Assembly: GCA_033239005.1 (NCBI GenBank)
Contig: BSQZ01000039.1
Location: 3,739,816 to 3,803,815 of the forward strand
Direction: 5' to 3'
Origin: Lamellibrachia satsuma
Taxonomy: Eukaryota > Annelida > Polychaeta > Sabellida > Siboglinidae
Length of the DNA stretch: 64,000 nucleotides
Shown here: one piece after another, positions 52,057 through 63,218 of the stretch
Layout: each line of letters opens with the position of its first letter
Numbering within the stretch: position 1 is the stretch's first letter
Notes under the pieces: generated by a model
The model's input: only the letters and a program-made list of their open reading frames with translations
Databases searched by the model: none
Told to the model about the DNA's origin: nothing
Translations under genes and position numbers: made by a program

Positions 52057-52979
52057 GTCGTATCAATGCGTGTGACGTTGTTGACAAAATTGCTGACCTT
52101 ACAGTTGCACAGATGAACCGTATCACGCGGATAAGTGCGTCTAGTAATCAGGCGAAGAACAGCCGTGTATAGCGGACAGTTGCTTGTGTAGTGTTGATAC
52201 GAGCTGTACCTTGGTAGTGCTGCTCAATTTCCTGCGATTTCGCATTCAAAATCGGCATGTCTACGCGAAGGACGATATACAGAATAGCCAGGTAGGCCTA
52301 CGAGCAGGGTTTGGCCTAGGCAAAGTCAATCGCCCTACAATTTTTTTTCTATCTGGCTTTTACTGTAGTAGAGGCGAAGATCTCGTTCATCAAAAGCGTA
52401 AGTATTTTCATGAAACGTGAAACCTTACAAAAACGCCTTAAACAGAGCAATAAACACGTCTTTCGTGTCTGTATGCATTCTTATATGTATATCACTAAAG
52501 TTACCTGACAATAACCATGTAAAAGTGTGAAATTATTACCTTTTTGTCAGAACGCATGTGCTTGTCAAGGTTTGTATATAACCGGATGTTGTTGTGAGCG
52601 AGAAAAGCATGCGGGATTTCCATAGATCTATATAAGGTCACGCTAAGAATTGCCGTCTGCTGGCCATAGAGTTACATCATTAATAATGCCCCTTTAAACT
52701 ATTAACTTACTAACGGGTGTTTTATTTATTTCTGTGCTGCTGGCCCATTCTGGCCTCATTCTACACGAAATCGCGTTTGATCATGTGACCCAAAGGCAAC
52801 ATCACGTGCACAGCATGGCGGCTAATTGTGAAATGTTTTCTATGTCACCGATAAAAGTACTCATAAGTAATTAGTTGGAGCACATTTCTTCAGTTTCTTG
52901 ACGCCTAATTGTCGGTTGTATGTTACAGAATACACATGTGAAACGGTTAGTGCGTATCGGTTTTAAAACTTAAGTTATT

Positions 52980-53007
52980 AGTTCCGTAGCCAAATGGCTA
53001 CGGAACT
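52980..53007. other. Perfect 13-bp inverted repeat with 2-base loop
   Basis: AGTTCCGTAGCCA, then AA, then TGGCTACGGAACT. It lies in the part of unit 1 missing from unit 2. A 13-base stem with almost no loop is a cruciform or transcript hairpin. Confidence 0.95.
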
Positions 53008-53440
53008 GCCAAAACCATGCTTTAGCAAATGCCGTACGCGACTTTCGCCCCAGAGACGAAGAGCGGGGCGAATTTTTTTGCCTAGGTTGGGCCTGGGTGG
53101 GGTCAAGTAGGGGAAGGTGGGGGCCGCACGCTGGGACATATTCGCACACCTAATGATCAACCGCACCGCGCCGTTTATTGTTTAATAACATTAGCACCTA
53201 ATGCACACAGCAAACGTCTAAACTCGCGATTTGATTTATTTATTGTATGTAAGAAATGATCAATTGTAAGCTGTGTTTTATTGTTGTTGTTATTTGCTTA
53301 TTGATATGGAATTTAATGCTCGTAATGTAATGCTTATGTATAATTTATATACGCAATTTAATGCTCTTAATTTATTTAAAATTATATTTATTTATGTGTA
53401 ATTTTATGATAATTTGTTGTATTTAATGTTTAGTGCCCAC

Positions 53441-54964
53441 AAAAACAAACACTGCATGACAACATTAAAATCTATGTGTATAAGTGTAAAGGGTCCAAAG
53501 ATGTGGAATTCCTTAAATAAGGACCTTAAAAATAGCAGTAATCTATGTGCCTTTAACATAAGCTACAGACATTAATTGGTCAATGAATATAGTCACATCC
53601 TACCTTGTAAATATATCAGATACAAATTGTCGCTCAACTTTGTTTGATCTCGTCAAATAGTATGGTAGTATGTAATACCAATTTTAGTAGTATTAGTTAA
53701 TGTATGTATTTATGTTTATTGTGGTCTTCACTTGTTAAAATAATTATGTTTTTTTAATGGTAGGAAATGCTTATTATAAGTATTGCACTTCCTGCATTTC
53801 CCTTCAACAGTTCTTTAAATCTGCCTATTTATTTATTTACAGATCTTGATATGCATTGCAGCAAAATGGTGCTGACATGCCACTGTTGCAAATAATGCTG
53901 TAGTGTACTACTTTATGTAGAAATGCTGAATAATTCCAATTCCAATGTGTTTAGGCAAACTCTCCACCAGTGGCATCTCTCAATACTTCACAACTGCCAC
54001 AAACTACATTTGATGTGCAGATTCTGCACCTCTTTATTTCATGTGGTAAACTCCTATTTTTTTCAATAAATCTCTCAATTCCAATTACATCCAATTGTGG
54101 ATACCCCGGTAATGTTGACATGGAAAAGGTGCCTAGAAACACAATATCGCGCGGTTTTTTTAACTATGTTACATATTTTTCAAGAGCATGGTTGCAATGA
54201 CGTAACAAGGCGTAAACATCAATCGCGCTGCCCAGCCAAACAGTTGTTTATACAATTTCGCAACTGTCTGTTTTGAATTTGTGGCAGTGGTGATGTGATG
54301 AGTGGCGCCACTGTTGGGGAGTGTGAGTTTTTGAATGGTGATATTCGCAAGATGGCGGCACCGTCGTATCAATGCGCGTGACGTTGTTGACAAAATTGCT
54401 GACCTTACAGTTGCACACATGAACTGTATCACGCATATAAGTGCGTCTAGTAATCAGGCTAAGAACAGCCGTGTATAGCGGACAGTTGCTTGTGTAGTGT
54501 TGATACGAGCTGTACCTTGGTAGTGCTGTTCAATTTCCTGCGATTTCGCATTCAAAATCGGCATGTCTACGCGAAGAACGATAGACAAAATAGCCAGGTA
54601 GGCCTACGAGCAGGGTTGGGCCAGGGGTCAAGTAGGGGAAGGTGGGGGCCGCACGCTGGGGCATATTCGCACACCTAATGATCAACCGCACCACACGGTT
54701 TATTGTTTAATAACATTAGCACCTAACGCACACAGCAAACGTCTAAACTCGCGATTTGATTTATTTATTGTATGTAAGAAATGATCAATTGTAAGCTGTG
54801 TTTTATTGTTGTTGTTATTTGCTTATTGATGTGGAATTTAATGCTCGTAATGTAATGCTTATTTATAATTTATATACGCAATTTAATGCTCTTAATTTAT
54901 TTAAAATTATATTTATTTATGTGTAATTTAATGATAATTTATTGTATTTAATGTTTAATGCCCA
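53441..54964. repeat. Tandem duplication, unit 2 (1524 bp, about 790 bp shorter)
   Basis: It joins TGCCCAC to the LINE at AAAAACAAACACTG with no intervening DNA, then repeats the LINE 3' end, the 51654-52310 segment (as 53950-54615) and the 53090-53437 segment (as 54615-54964). The piece 52312-53090 is absent. GCCTAGG lies at both edges of that piece in unit 1, so recombination between short repeats could have removed it. Confidence 0.9.
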
Positions 54965-55325
54965 TTCGGTGGGAGTTCTTTTGAGAGCATTTATTTTAAC
55001 TTTAAAAATGTTCAGAAATCATCCCAGAAATGCTGTCGTTTTCTTATGGGAATTGTAGTCTGGTAACTAACAGTTCCAGTTGTCAACCACTACATATACT
55101 AGTTATTGAGATCAAATTACACAATTTTGATGTAAACAATTCACTAATTAAGGTGCATATATGGGCGCAGCCATGCCCAACTTTCCCCTACGTCGTATTA
55201 CATTAAGTTTATGTACTTCAGTTCAAATGCCTCAAAATTTAAACTTGTCAAGAAAAAGAGATATTTTTTTAAATTCACTAGAATAAATGGTAGAACGGTG
55301 TGAATTAACCTTCAAATCAATACAA
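54965..55325. other. Gene-free DNA
   Basis: No gene recognised. Confidence 0.5.
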
Positions 55326-55327
55326 TT

Positions 55328-55528
55328 GATTGATTAGGAAGGCTGATCATGCAGTCATATCGCACACAGCCATCTTTTATGCTGAAAGTCTGGGGATCAA
55401 TACCTGTTGAGAACAAGGAAATAGGGGGTCAAAACCCAGCTGTCAACACTGAGGACAGTTTAAACCACCTAAAGGTGATCAAAGCCCTTTTCAAGTAAAA
55501 TAAGATAAATAAATAAAACGAAATATAT
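55328..55528 (+). mobile_element. Probable degraded tRNA-like SINE
   Basis: GGAAGGCTGATCATGCAGTC is weakly box-A-like. GTCTGGGGATCAATACC, about 40 bases later, resembles box B. A body without coding capacity ends in an AAATAAGATAAATAAATAAA tail. The layout fits a SINE but the boxes are imperfect and no target duplication was found. Confidence 0.45.
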
Positions 55529-56685
55529 ACTCTTTAACCTGAAAACTTGGTATTGTTCTATGATATATGATATAGACTTAATTCAGCAACACATGTTATG
55601 CATAGACTAATGTTAATTAAAGTTGCACATTATTGCTATGAAATTAAATCGCAGCCCTGGTCATGGTTTTGGGCATGTGTACATAAGACCCTAAAACATA
55701 ATTAGTTGTAACTACAGTATCAGTACGCCAGTTGTTTATTAGGAAAACCTAGTTGAATACACAGCATCTCCGATGACAGGTTAGACATAATCGGAATGAC
55801 TGAGGCAACTCACTTTAGGATGGTTCTAAAGGCAAAGACAACATTGTATCCACTTACAAAATCTTTCCAGTTTTACTACAAATATAGACGCCTGGAAGAT
55901 GTTAACAGTCTGCATTGTTTTTAAAGTCTCTGGAGCTAACAAATAAAAACTATTATACGGTAATGAACGTGTTTTATGAATGAATGAATAACTTTATTTT
56001 GGCTACACGTACATTTTAAGATACTTACAATATGATATGAGTCAAAGATTATACAAATAGCGGAGCAACGAAGGAGATCCTCTAGAAACCCCGCGGGGCT
56101 TATGACAAGGACCACCAAGAATAAAGCAACATAATTATTTTGTTTCCTTAGGCTTAAGCCAAAAGCATATACTAAGCAACATTATTTTAAGTGAAATACA
56201 GTATAATGTAAAAAAAATTGCTTAAATAGTACATACAAATTGTAATTAGAATTTTATGAACATATACTACACTAATAACCTAACTAATTATTGCACATGA
56301 ATACATTACAATGTGAACATGAACATATTAAGTAATGCAGGAACCATGAATACATTAAATACTACACAAACATCAATTCATGTTTTTTTCTGCCATGTTA
56401 AAATAACTGTAGATGTAAAGTATATGTTATACAAATACAAATTGAGTCTCAAAAATGTTGCTTAAATATCAACATATAATTTGTACTATTACAAATACAA
56501 TACACTAACTACACAAGTGTCGTGTATTCATTAAATGTGAGCATGAATGCATTAATACATGATCCTGACTACATTAAATATTACATAAGCATGAAACACA
56601 TGGTCTTCTCCAACATGTGAAAATAAATGTAAATATAGAGTAAATTTTGTACAAATACAAAGTTTCTTATTTGCAGTGTTTACTG
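55529..56685. other. AT-rich gene-free DNA
   Basis: No gene recognised. Near 55975-56125 on the minus strand there may be further LINE 3' sequence, too weak to call. 56200-56660 has two diverged copies of an ACAAATACAAATTGAGT-like stretch. Confidence 0.4.
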
Positions 56686-56689
56686 TAAA

Positions 56690-59600
56690 GTCATTGATAT
56701 TTAGAGAGTAACAATTCTTTCAATTTATTTTTAAATTGGTTAATGGACACAAGCTGTTTTAATTTACTAGGTAATGCATTCCAGAATACTGGTCCTGAAT
56801 AGTTTATTGTACATTTCCTGCTGTTTGTTCTTATGTTTTGGATATAATAGCTATTTTGGTTTCTTAGATTATGTTTGTGGATATTTTGTATTCTCGTAAG
56901 CATTGATGACATAGAATCTGGGAGTTTGTTATTTGCTGCTTTATACATAAAAATACCTAGTTGATGTTTATATAGATCATCCAATTTTAATAGTTTTAAC
57001 TTTGAGAATAGAGGATCAGTGTGTGCGATGTAATGAGAATTTGTGATTATCGTAATAGCTTTCTTCTGTAGAATTCTTAGTTTGTTTAAGTTTGTACAAT
57101 ATGAATTTTCCTACAATAGAGTGCAATATTGTAAATGTGATAAGATCAATAAACAATAAATAGTTCTCATTATATACATAGGGAGAAATTTTTTTCATTT
57201 GTTAAGCATTCCCACATTCCATGCTACTTGTTTTGATAGGTTGTCAATATGTGTTGTCCAACTTAAGTGCTCATCTAGAAATATCCCTAAGAATTTGGTG
57301 AATTTGACATGCTTTATTTTGTTTCCATCTACTTGTATTAAGGCACTGTTGATATTGTATATTTTTCCTTTTGGTGTGAATATAATAAAATTTGACTTTT
57401 TGTGTTTATTGAAAGTTTGTTGGTATGGAACCATGTTGAGGTTTTTTGTATTTCTATGTTTACCTCTTCGATGAGAGTGTTGAAGCATGTATGAACATGA
57501 AAGAGACTTGTGTCTTCTGCAGACAGTATAGGATTTAGGATATCTGATACATTTTCAATATCATTTATATATAAAATAAAGAATAATGGGCCTGATATAG
57601 ATCCTTGTGGAACGCCACATGTAATTGTCATATATTTTGAGTCTGCTTTGTTATACGATACATACTGTCTTCTGTTATTAAGATAGCTTTTAAACCAGTT
57701 GCAGGCATTACCAGGGCTGGGCCCAATTATGTAATTGTAATTGCAATTGTAATTGATTACAGCAAAATGCTGTAATTGTAATTGATTACAGCAAAATGCT
57801 GTAATTGTAATTGATTACAACAAAATGATCTAATTGTAATTGACTTCGGTTTTGAAATTATGCTGTAATTTTAATTGTAATTGATATATGTGGTGTAATT
57901 TAATCAATTACAATCAATTACAGTATTTTTTGTATAACAAACTACCAGAAAAAACTCTACAAAAATATAAATACTCTCTCACACAAATACAAAATCAAGA
58001 TCTTAATTATAACACCTGCAGGGCCTGCTCATATAATCAAAGGAATATTCAGATATAACAAGTGCACCAACAGAATACCTTGATCTGGCCTTCCTAAGCA
58101 ATGTTTAATTGCAATCTGCCAGAAGACAGTTCACACCTGGCTTCCAAAGGGTTCCAAATATGCCAAAAGGCATCACCATTTTTCTTTGATTCTGTAATCT
58201 TCTATCAGTGAATGGCCAGGTGGTGGTTTCTGTTGATATACTACTTAGATGTAATTAACACTGCCCAAGTCAGTAAATCAGCTCAACTGAGATTGATCTA
58301 CAGCCCACAAGTTTATTAGGTAAGAATACTGACTGGGTTTGAAGCCCACAGACTCATGGTAAGCAAACTAGGGTACAACCTCAAAACACAACTGCCAAGT
58401 AAACCAATCTGGGTATAACACAGTAGTCGAAATGGGTTTACACTATACGCAAAACCCCTCGGGAGGTATCTTGATGTAAACATTGCTAATGTACTGGTAT
58501 GAATTATTTGTGGTTACATTTTATAAGTGGAATTGCTTTGAAATGGCTTAGTAGATTGGAGAGACTCATTCGGATTTCAAATGGTTGTGGCCTTTGTTTA
58601 TAGTTGTACTGTACTCCGTGTAATTAAACATTAATTAATGAACCAAGCAAACATTACATTGTATTTATAAAGAACAATAATATTTATCTAGCTATCTGTA
58701 TATGAAATCATGAAGTCACGGTTAAACAAAATGTACAAACATCACCAAGTTCATTATATTTGTTTATCAATTGTACTATCCGTACACACAATCACAACAC
58801 ACATGCTGCATAAATTAATTAACAAATGGCTCTCCATAATACAAATGTAATTGTAATTAAAATGGTGTAATTGTAATTGATTTGAAAATTTTAGAAGTGT
58901 AATTGAACTGAACAGTTGAAAGTAATTGTAATTGATTTGCTTTTGTGTAATTGGACCCAGCCCTGGGCATTACCTCTTATACCGTAGCATTGAAATGTAT
59001 TTATTAAAATGTTGTGATCTATTGTTGGTTTGCAATTTGTGGTATAATTTGATTAATAATGTGTGGATCAACATTGTCGAATCCACTTGATTTCTTTGAA
59101 TTTGCTTTTTTACTATGTTAATTATTTCCTCAGAATATGTAGGTGTACAGAAAAAACTTGATGCATTTTCTTTAGAAATTGTTTTGGGTCATTACCTGTT
59201 TGTGTTAAGTTTACATTAAGGCGATGACCTATGTTGGTAAAATAATTATTGAAATGGTCCACTATTTCCGTTTTGTCTGTACAGTGGGTACCATCTAATG
59301 TAATAAATTTATCATTTATTATAGACAGGATATTAACATGTCTTTCGTGAGCCATTCGCTTTTGCAGGTTTTCATCTTACATTTTTTCCATAGTAAGCAT
59401 TCATTCATTTGTGTGTTTAGTATTTCCAGAAAGGTATCATATGAAGTGCAGGGGTTTTGATCCTTGTACACCTCCTCCCAGTTTGAAGTTTGTAATTGTG
59501 TTATTAATTTGCTGATGTTTTCTGAGCTAGCCATGCGTTTGTAAACAATTTTGTACTCATTTTCTCTTTTTACCCCTAATTCATAAAAGGTAAATATCGT

Positions 59601-60836
59601 GAAGTGATCTGATATGTCATTATAAAGGATACCAGATTTTATTCAATATTCATGAATCTTGGATATAATATTGTCTAAGAGTGTAGCTGTCTGTTTTGTG
59701 ACCTTTGTTGGTTTGCTAATTGTTGGATAGAATGCATTGGCAAACATATTATGGATAAAATCTGTTGTTTGGAGGTTTGTGTCAGACCTAAGTAAGTCAA
59801 TGTTAAAATCTGCCATTAATATGCATTTCTTTCTTTCGTTTGAAATTCTTCCTAATAAATCATTAAATTGTATATTAAATGTATTTATGTATATGTCAGG
59901 CGGTTTATAGATAACACCAATAACAATTTTGTTTTTTTCTGTTTCGACTTCTACAAATAATGATTCATATCGACAATTCTCAGAGTTTGTATTGATATCA
60001 TTTCTTTCCTTAGACTTTAACCTGTTAGCAATATACATACCAACACCTCCTCCTCGTTTTTCCATTCTAGGTTTTGACAGAAATGTGTAATCTCTCATAT
60101 TATAACTATCAATGCTTTCCACCAGCTTTATCCAAGTTTCGGTTATACTTATACAGTCGAAGTTAACATTTAGTGATTTTAGACTGTACTCTAGTTTGCC
60201 AAACTTTTGGATAAACTTCTACAATTTATTGTCAATGTAGAGAACTTACTGTTTGTGTCACATTTACACTGTAGGTTGTAAAGTTCAGAGTTGGTATGAT
60301 AATTACACTTTCTTAAACAGTCTTGTACATTACCTAGATATTTGTCTTACATCCTCCATCAGTGTCTTCTATAATACCGTCTATGGTAAAACATGGATTT
60401 TTTTCGGTAGTCATGTCTAAGTCTAATTTCACACACAAGTACTGTTGTCTATGTACAGTTTCACATGGGGTTTCCTATTCACTGTCGACACAGTTCACGT
60501 AAGTTAACAAGATCTCTTTCGTGCACGATTGTTTCCTTTCTGCCGCTGGTCAATAGGCATATAATCATATAGTCAATCGTCCATGTCGATTTGACTCCAT
60601 CTACTGTGCACGCTTTCTGTAATAACTCCATTCGCTGTTTCGTCAAGTTCTCTGTAATCACCAGTCGTGTACCTTTTAGGTTGCGCTTTCCACCGAAGAT
60701 CGATCGTCTCGCATCGTACGATTTCAGTTTCACGATAATCGGCCGTGGCTTTCCAGTCGAGCTTTCGTTGTTGTGTCTGTGGCCAAGGCAGTGGCTACGG
60801 TCGATGCAGTCACTCGATGCAGTCGCTGCTTTTTAG
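56690..60836 (-). mobile_element. Near-complete CR1/Jockey-like LINE interrupted by a hAT element
   Basis: Minus strand from the right. ORF1 C-terminus: KPRPIIVKLKSYDARR, LVITENLTKQRMELLQKA (60760-60600). Endonuclease: GGGVGMYIANRL (60050), VIGVIYKPPD (59930), ILMADFNIDLLRSD (59820), ATLLDNI (59680). Linker to 59120. Reverse transcriptase: GIRGNACNWFKSYLNNRRQ (58985-57665, split by the hAT), TCGVPQGSISGPLFFILYIN (57620, motif B), SAEDTSLFH (motif C, AED where ADD is expected). Then FTKFLGIFLDEHLSW (57290) and the C-terminus FWNALPSKLKQLVSINQFKN (56790). The Asp-to-Glu change in the catalytic motif and several frameshifts make it inactive. It resembles the + strand LINE at 48290-51640 in layout. 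Confidence 0.88.
57704..58973. mobile_element. Non-autonomous hAT element, 1254 bp, with perfect 8-bp target duplication
   Basis: The body is 57712-58965. Ends: CAGGGCTGGGCCCAATTA at the left and, complemented, CAGGGCTGGGTCCAATTA at the right, one mismatch in 18. GGCATTAC flanks both sides (57704-57711 and 58966-58973). Removing the element and one copy of GGCATTAC rejoins the LINE frame as GIRGNACNWFKSYL, which proves it inserted after the LINE. The subterminal regions are made of AATTGTAATTGATTACAGCA repeats (57730-57920 and 58845-58940). The centre has no coding capacity. Confidence 0.96.
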
Positions 60837-60839
60837 AAG

Positions 60840-61133
60840 TTTAGTTATAGAGCTGACTTTTCACTGAATACTAGCACACCTCCATTTTGTCTCATATTTT
60901 TAGAATATATATTGGATGAATTTTCAACATTTCTTTTATCAATGAGTTCTACTCCTCTGATTTTCATACTCTGATAACCTCTCTTCATTATATTTCTGTA
61001 AGCTGTTAAATTAATTACTAGGTATATTATTATTTTCAAAATTAAAATATGCATTATACCATCATGTTCTGTATTAGTGTTTTTCTACGCCATCCCTTAT
61101 TCACTGGAAACACCTATCATATTTCTGTTTCAG
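60840..61133. other. Gene-free DNA ending in a splice acceptor
   Basis: No gene recognised. CATATTTCTGTTTCAG at the end is a strong acceptor for the exon at 61134. Confidence 0.5.
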
Positions 61134-61228
61134 GATGGCCAATATGCACATAACCAGGGATCCGAATGGAAAATTTGCACATATCAGTATTCCAAGTCTT
61201 CATTCCATTGACAGCTTTGATTTCAGTG
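61134..61228 (+). CDS. Second thioesterase-like exon, probable tandem paralogue (partial gene)
   Basis: The 95 bases lie between a strong acceptor (TTTCTGTTTCAG) and the donor GTGAGTGG. They read MANMHITRDPNGKFAHISIP and SLHSIDSFDFS, then the first base of a Gly codon. Length and both intron phases are the same as in 42229-42323. Fourteen of 31 residues are identical (N, M, T, D, G, AH, S, PS, DS, D and S at matching positions) and most others are conservative. The frame is intact, so selection is likely. No partner exon beginning GC-CAT-like follows within the remaining 2.8 kb, which is mostly a Penelope-like element, so the rest of the gene should lie beyond 64000. Confidence 0.78.
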
Positions 61229-61436
61229 GTGAGTGGCCTTCTGTATAGTAAAGTAGTGTGTGACTCTGTCTCTATATATATTATTTTGTTTCTCAGTCAG
61301 TTTCGCATGTATGGGACTGAAATTTTGTAGGTGTGTCCGGGGGTGGGGAGAATTCATATATGTAAAAAAAATCAAAATTTCCCCGGTGGTGGGGATATTA
61401 CGTATGTAAACGTAACTCAGAACAATAGTACGTACG

Positions 61437-61577
61437 AATCAGATAACTTTCATTTTACACATCCAAGGTGTGTTTAATTTACCTGGTGGAGGCTTCGTCA
61501 ACGTATCACGTTGACTTCATTAGTACCGATGACGCTGAATGACATCATCGTACGCATGAGGCAGTTAGTAATTACCC
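61437..61577 (-). repeat. Left inverted terminal repeat (pLTR) of the Penelope-like element
   Basis: It overlaps the last codons of the endonuclease (EGNY) and continues past the stop. It contains the self-complementary GTCAACGTATCACGTTGAC and, on the minus strand, CTAATGA before it and GAAG after it. Its inverted partner is 63029-63170. Confidence 0.88.
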
Positions 61578-63040
61578 TCGTCTCTGTTGATGGGTGTTCT
61601 AACTTTCCTGATCCAGATGGCTTCCTTGATGTGCAGGATTCTTCGATTGGGTTCCTTGTCTACAATTTTCACTCCCTCCCAGTCTATGATGTGGTTTTCA
61701 GTTGTAGCATGGGCTGTAAGGGCGGATTTATTGATGGTAGACATCAATCTTGTTTTCTCGCTCATTGTGTATTTCTCTTTTTACGTGTTTTCTACATCCT
61801 TTCTGTGTTCCTCCAGTCGTGTTTTTAGTAGTCTTCCTGTCTCCCCTATGTACTCAGCACCGCAGTTCTTGCATGGTATTTGATACACCAGTTCACCCTG
61901 TTCTTCTAGCTCTACTTTGTCCTTGGGATGTACCAACAAGCACCTGAAGGTGGTGCGGGGACGCATGGCTGTTGCTACTCCATATTTCTTCAGTACTCGG
62001 TGTACTCTCTCTGAGACCCCCTCTACGTATGGGATGACTACTTGGCTCCTGTAATTTCTGTCGTTTGTTTTTTTTTTTCTTTTTCTTCTTACTGCTATCT
62101 GTCACCTTGTTCAAGGCCCAGGACGGATAGCCACATACTCTTAGAGATCCCCTCAAGTGTTCCACCTCTTCCTTCTTGTCCCCCTCCTCTGAAGTTATCG
62201 TCTCACCCCTGTTCATAAGAGTTCTGACCACTCCTAACTTCTGATGTTTGAGGTGGTGGGACACAAAGTTCAAGTATTGGTCGGTGTGTGCGTCTTCTTC
62301 CTGTACACTGCAGACGTCACACTGTCATCTTCCTTTCTGGTGAACATTGCATGCAAGAAGGGCATGCTGTTGTTCTCTTCATCTTCCCGCGTGAAAATGA
62401 TGCTCCCTGTGGGGTCTACAGTGTTCATGTGTTGTTGTAATTTCTTTGCCTTTCCTGTGTGTAGTGTGTACCAGGCAAATTACATCGTCCATATATTGTT
62501 TCCAGTTTCTCGGTTGGCAATCTACCGGTGCTGTGGCTATTATTTTCTGCTCCAGGTCCTCCATGTACAGGTTGACAACAATGGGGGACACCGGACTGCC
62601 CATGGCTACTCCAAATTTTGCTGGTAAATTTCTCCTTCAAATCTGAAGTATGTCGTCTCCAGGACAAATTTCAACAACTCCATGATGTCGTCTACCTTTA
62701 GATTTGTTCTCTTCTTTAGTGTCTTGTCATTCTCTAGTCTTTTTGTGATGATTTCTCACGCTTCTTTGATTGGGGTCTTCGTGAATAGCGACACAACATC
62801 ATATGACACAAATGATTCTCTTTCTTCTACTCTCAGCTTTGTCATTTCCTTCACCAGTTCTTGTGAGTTTTCTGTGTGGTGTTCTGTTTTTCCAACAAGT
62901 GGTTGTAGTATGTTGGCCCTGGATACTCTGTATGCTATTGTATGTGTATAGTCGACAATTGGTCTAAGTGGCACTCCTTCCTTATGGATTTTTGGTGATC
63001 CATACATCCGTGGTACTTTTTCTAGCGAGGGCAATTACGA
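61568..63040 (-). pseudogene. Penelope-like reverse transcriptase with GIY-YIG endonuclease, broken
   Basis: Pieces in order on the minus strand: PRMYGSPKIHKEGVPLRPIV (63000, start of the RT core), FVSYDVVSLFTKTPIKEA (62790, motif A), MGSPVSPIVVNLYMEDLEQK (62600, motif B) and WKQYMDDVICLV (62500, motif C as YMDD). Then come FTREDE- and HTDQYL-containing segments (62390-62280), a linker with a poly-Lys run (62075) and YQIPCKNCGAEYIGETGRLL (61890, GIY-YIG). The end is IKEAIWIRKV, RTPINRDEGNY (61640-61570). The N-terminal part of the protein before the RT core is missing and several frameshifts separate the pieces. Reverse transcription plus DNA nicking at insertion sites is the family role; this copy is inactive. 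Confidence 0.9.
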
Positions 63041-63170
63041 ACTGCCTCACGTGTACGATGACGTCATTCAGCGTCATCGGTACTGATGAAGTCAACGTGA
63101 TACGTTGACGTAAGCCTCTACCAGGTAAATTAAACACACCTTGGATATGTAAAATTAAAGTTATCTGATT
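63029..63170 (+). repeat. Right inverted terminal repeat (pLTR) of the Penelope-like element
   Basis: An inverted copy of the element's own 3' end, including the codons for EGNY, joined to the 5'-truncated RT. On the + strand it holds CTGATGA, a GTCAACGTGATACGTTGAC stem-loop and GTAAG. Confidence 0.88.
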
Positions 63171-63218
63171 TGAAAATGAACTATTCTGAAAAATGTTCAG
63201 TAATAATAGTACGTACGA

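Larger units (their letters stand above)
51126..53440. repeat. Tandem duplication, unit 1 (2315 bp)
   Basis: It starts in the LINE C-terminal coding region at AAAAACAAACACTG, continues through the LINE 3' UTR, the segment 51654-52310, an extra piece (about 52312-53090) and the segment about 53090-53437. Unit 2 follows directly. The first 1.2 kb and last 0.35 kb are repeated in unit 2 at high identity. Confidence 0.9.
61424..63218 (-). mobile_element. Penelope-like retroelement flanked by 14-bp target duplication
   Basis: The body is 61438-63204. AATAGTACGTACGA occurs directly at 61424-61437 and 63205-63218. Inside, on the minus strand, is a Penelope-like reverse transcriptase with a C-terminal GIY-YIG endonuclease. 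About 140 bases at each edge (about 61437-61577 and 63029-63170) form an inverted repeat at roughly 90% identity. About 34 extra bases lie between the right repeat and the right target copy. Penelope-like elements often carry terminal repeats in inverted orientation; here the right copy sits directly against a 5'-truncated coding region. Confidence 0.9.

Noticed and set aside
51863..52126. Conserved 87-codon minus-strand frame present in both duplication units (also 54169-54432)
   Set aside because: Its conservation is explained by the recent duplication; there is no recognisable motif and no splice context.
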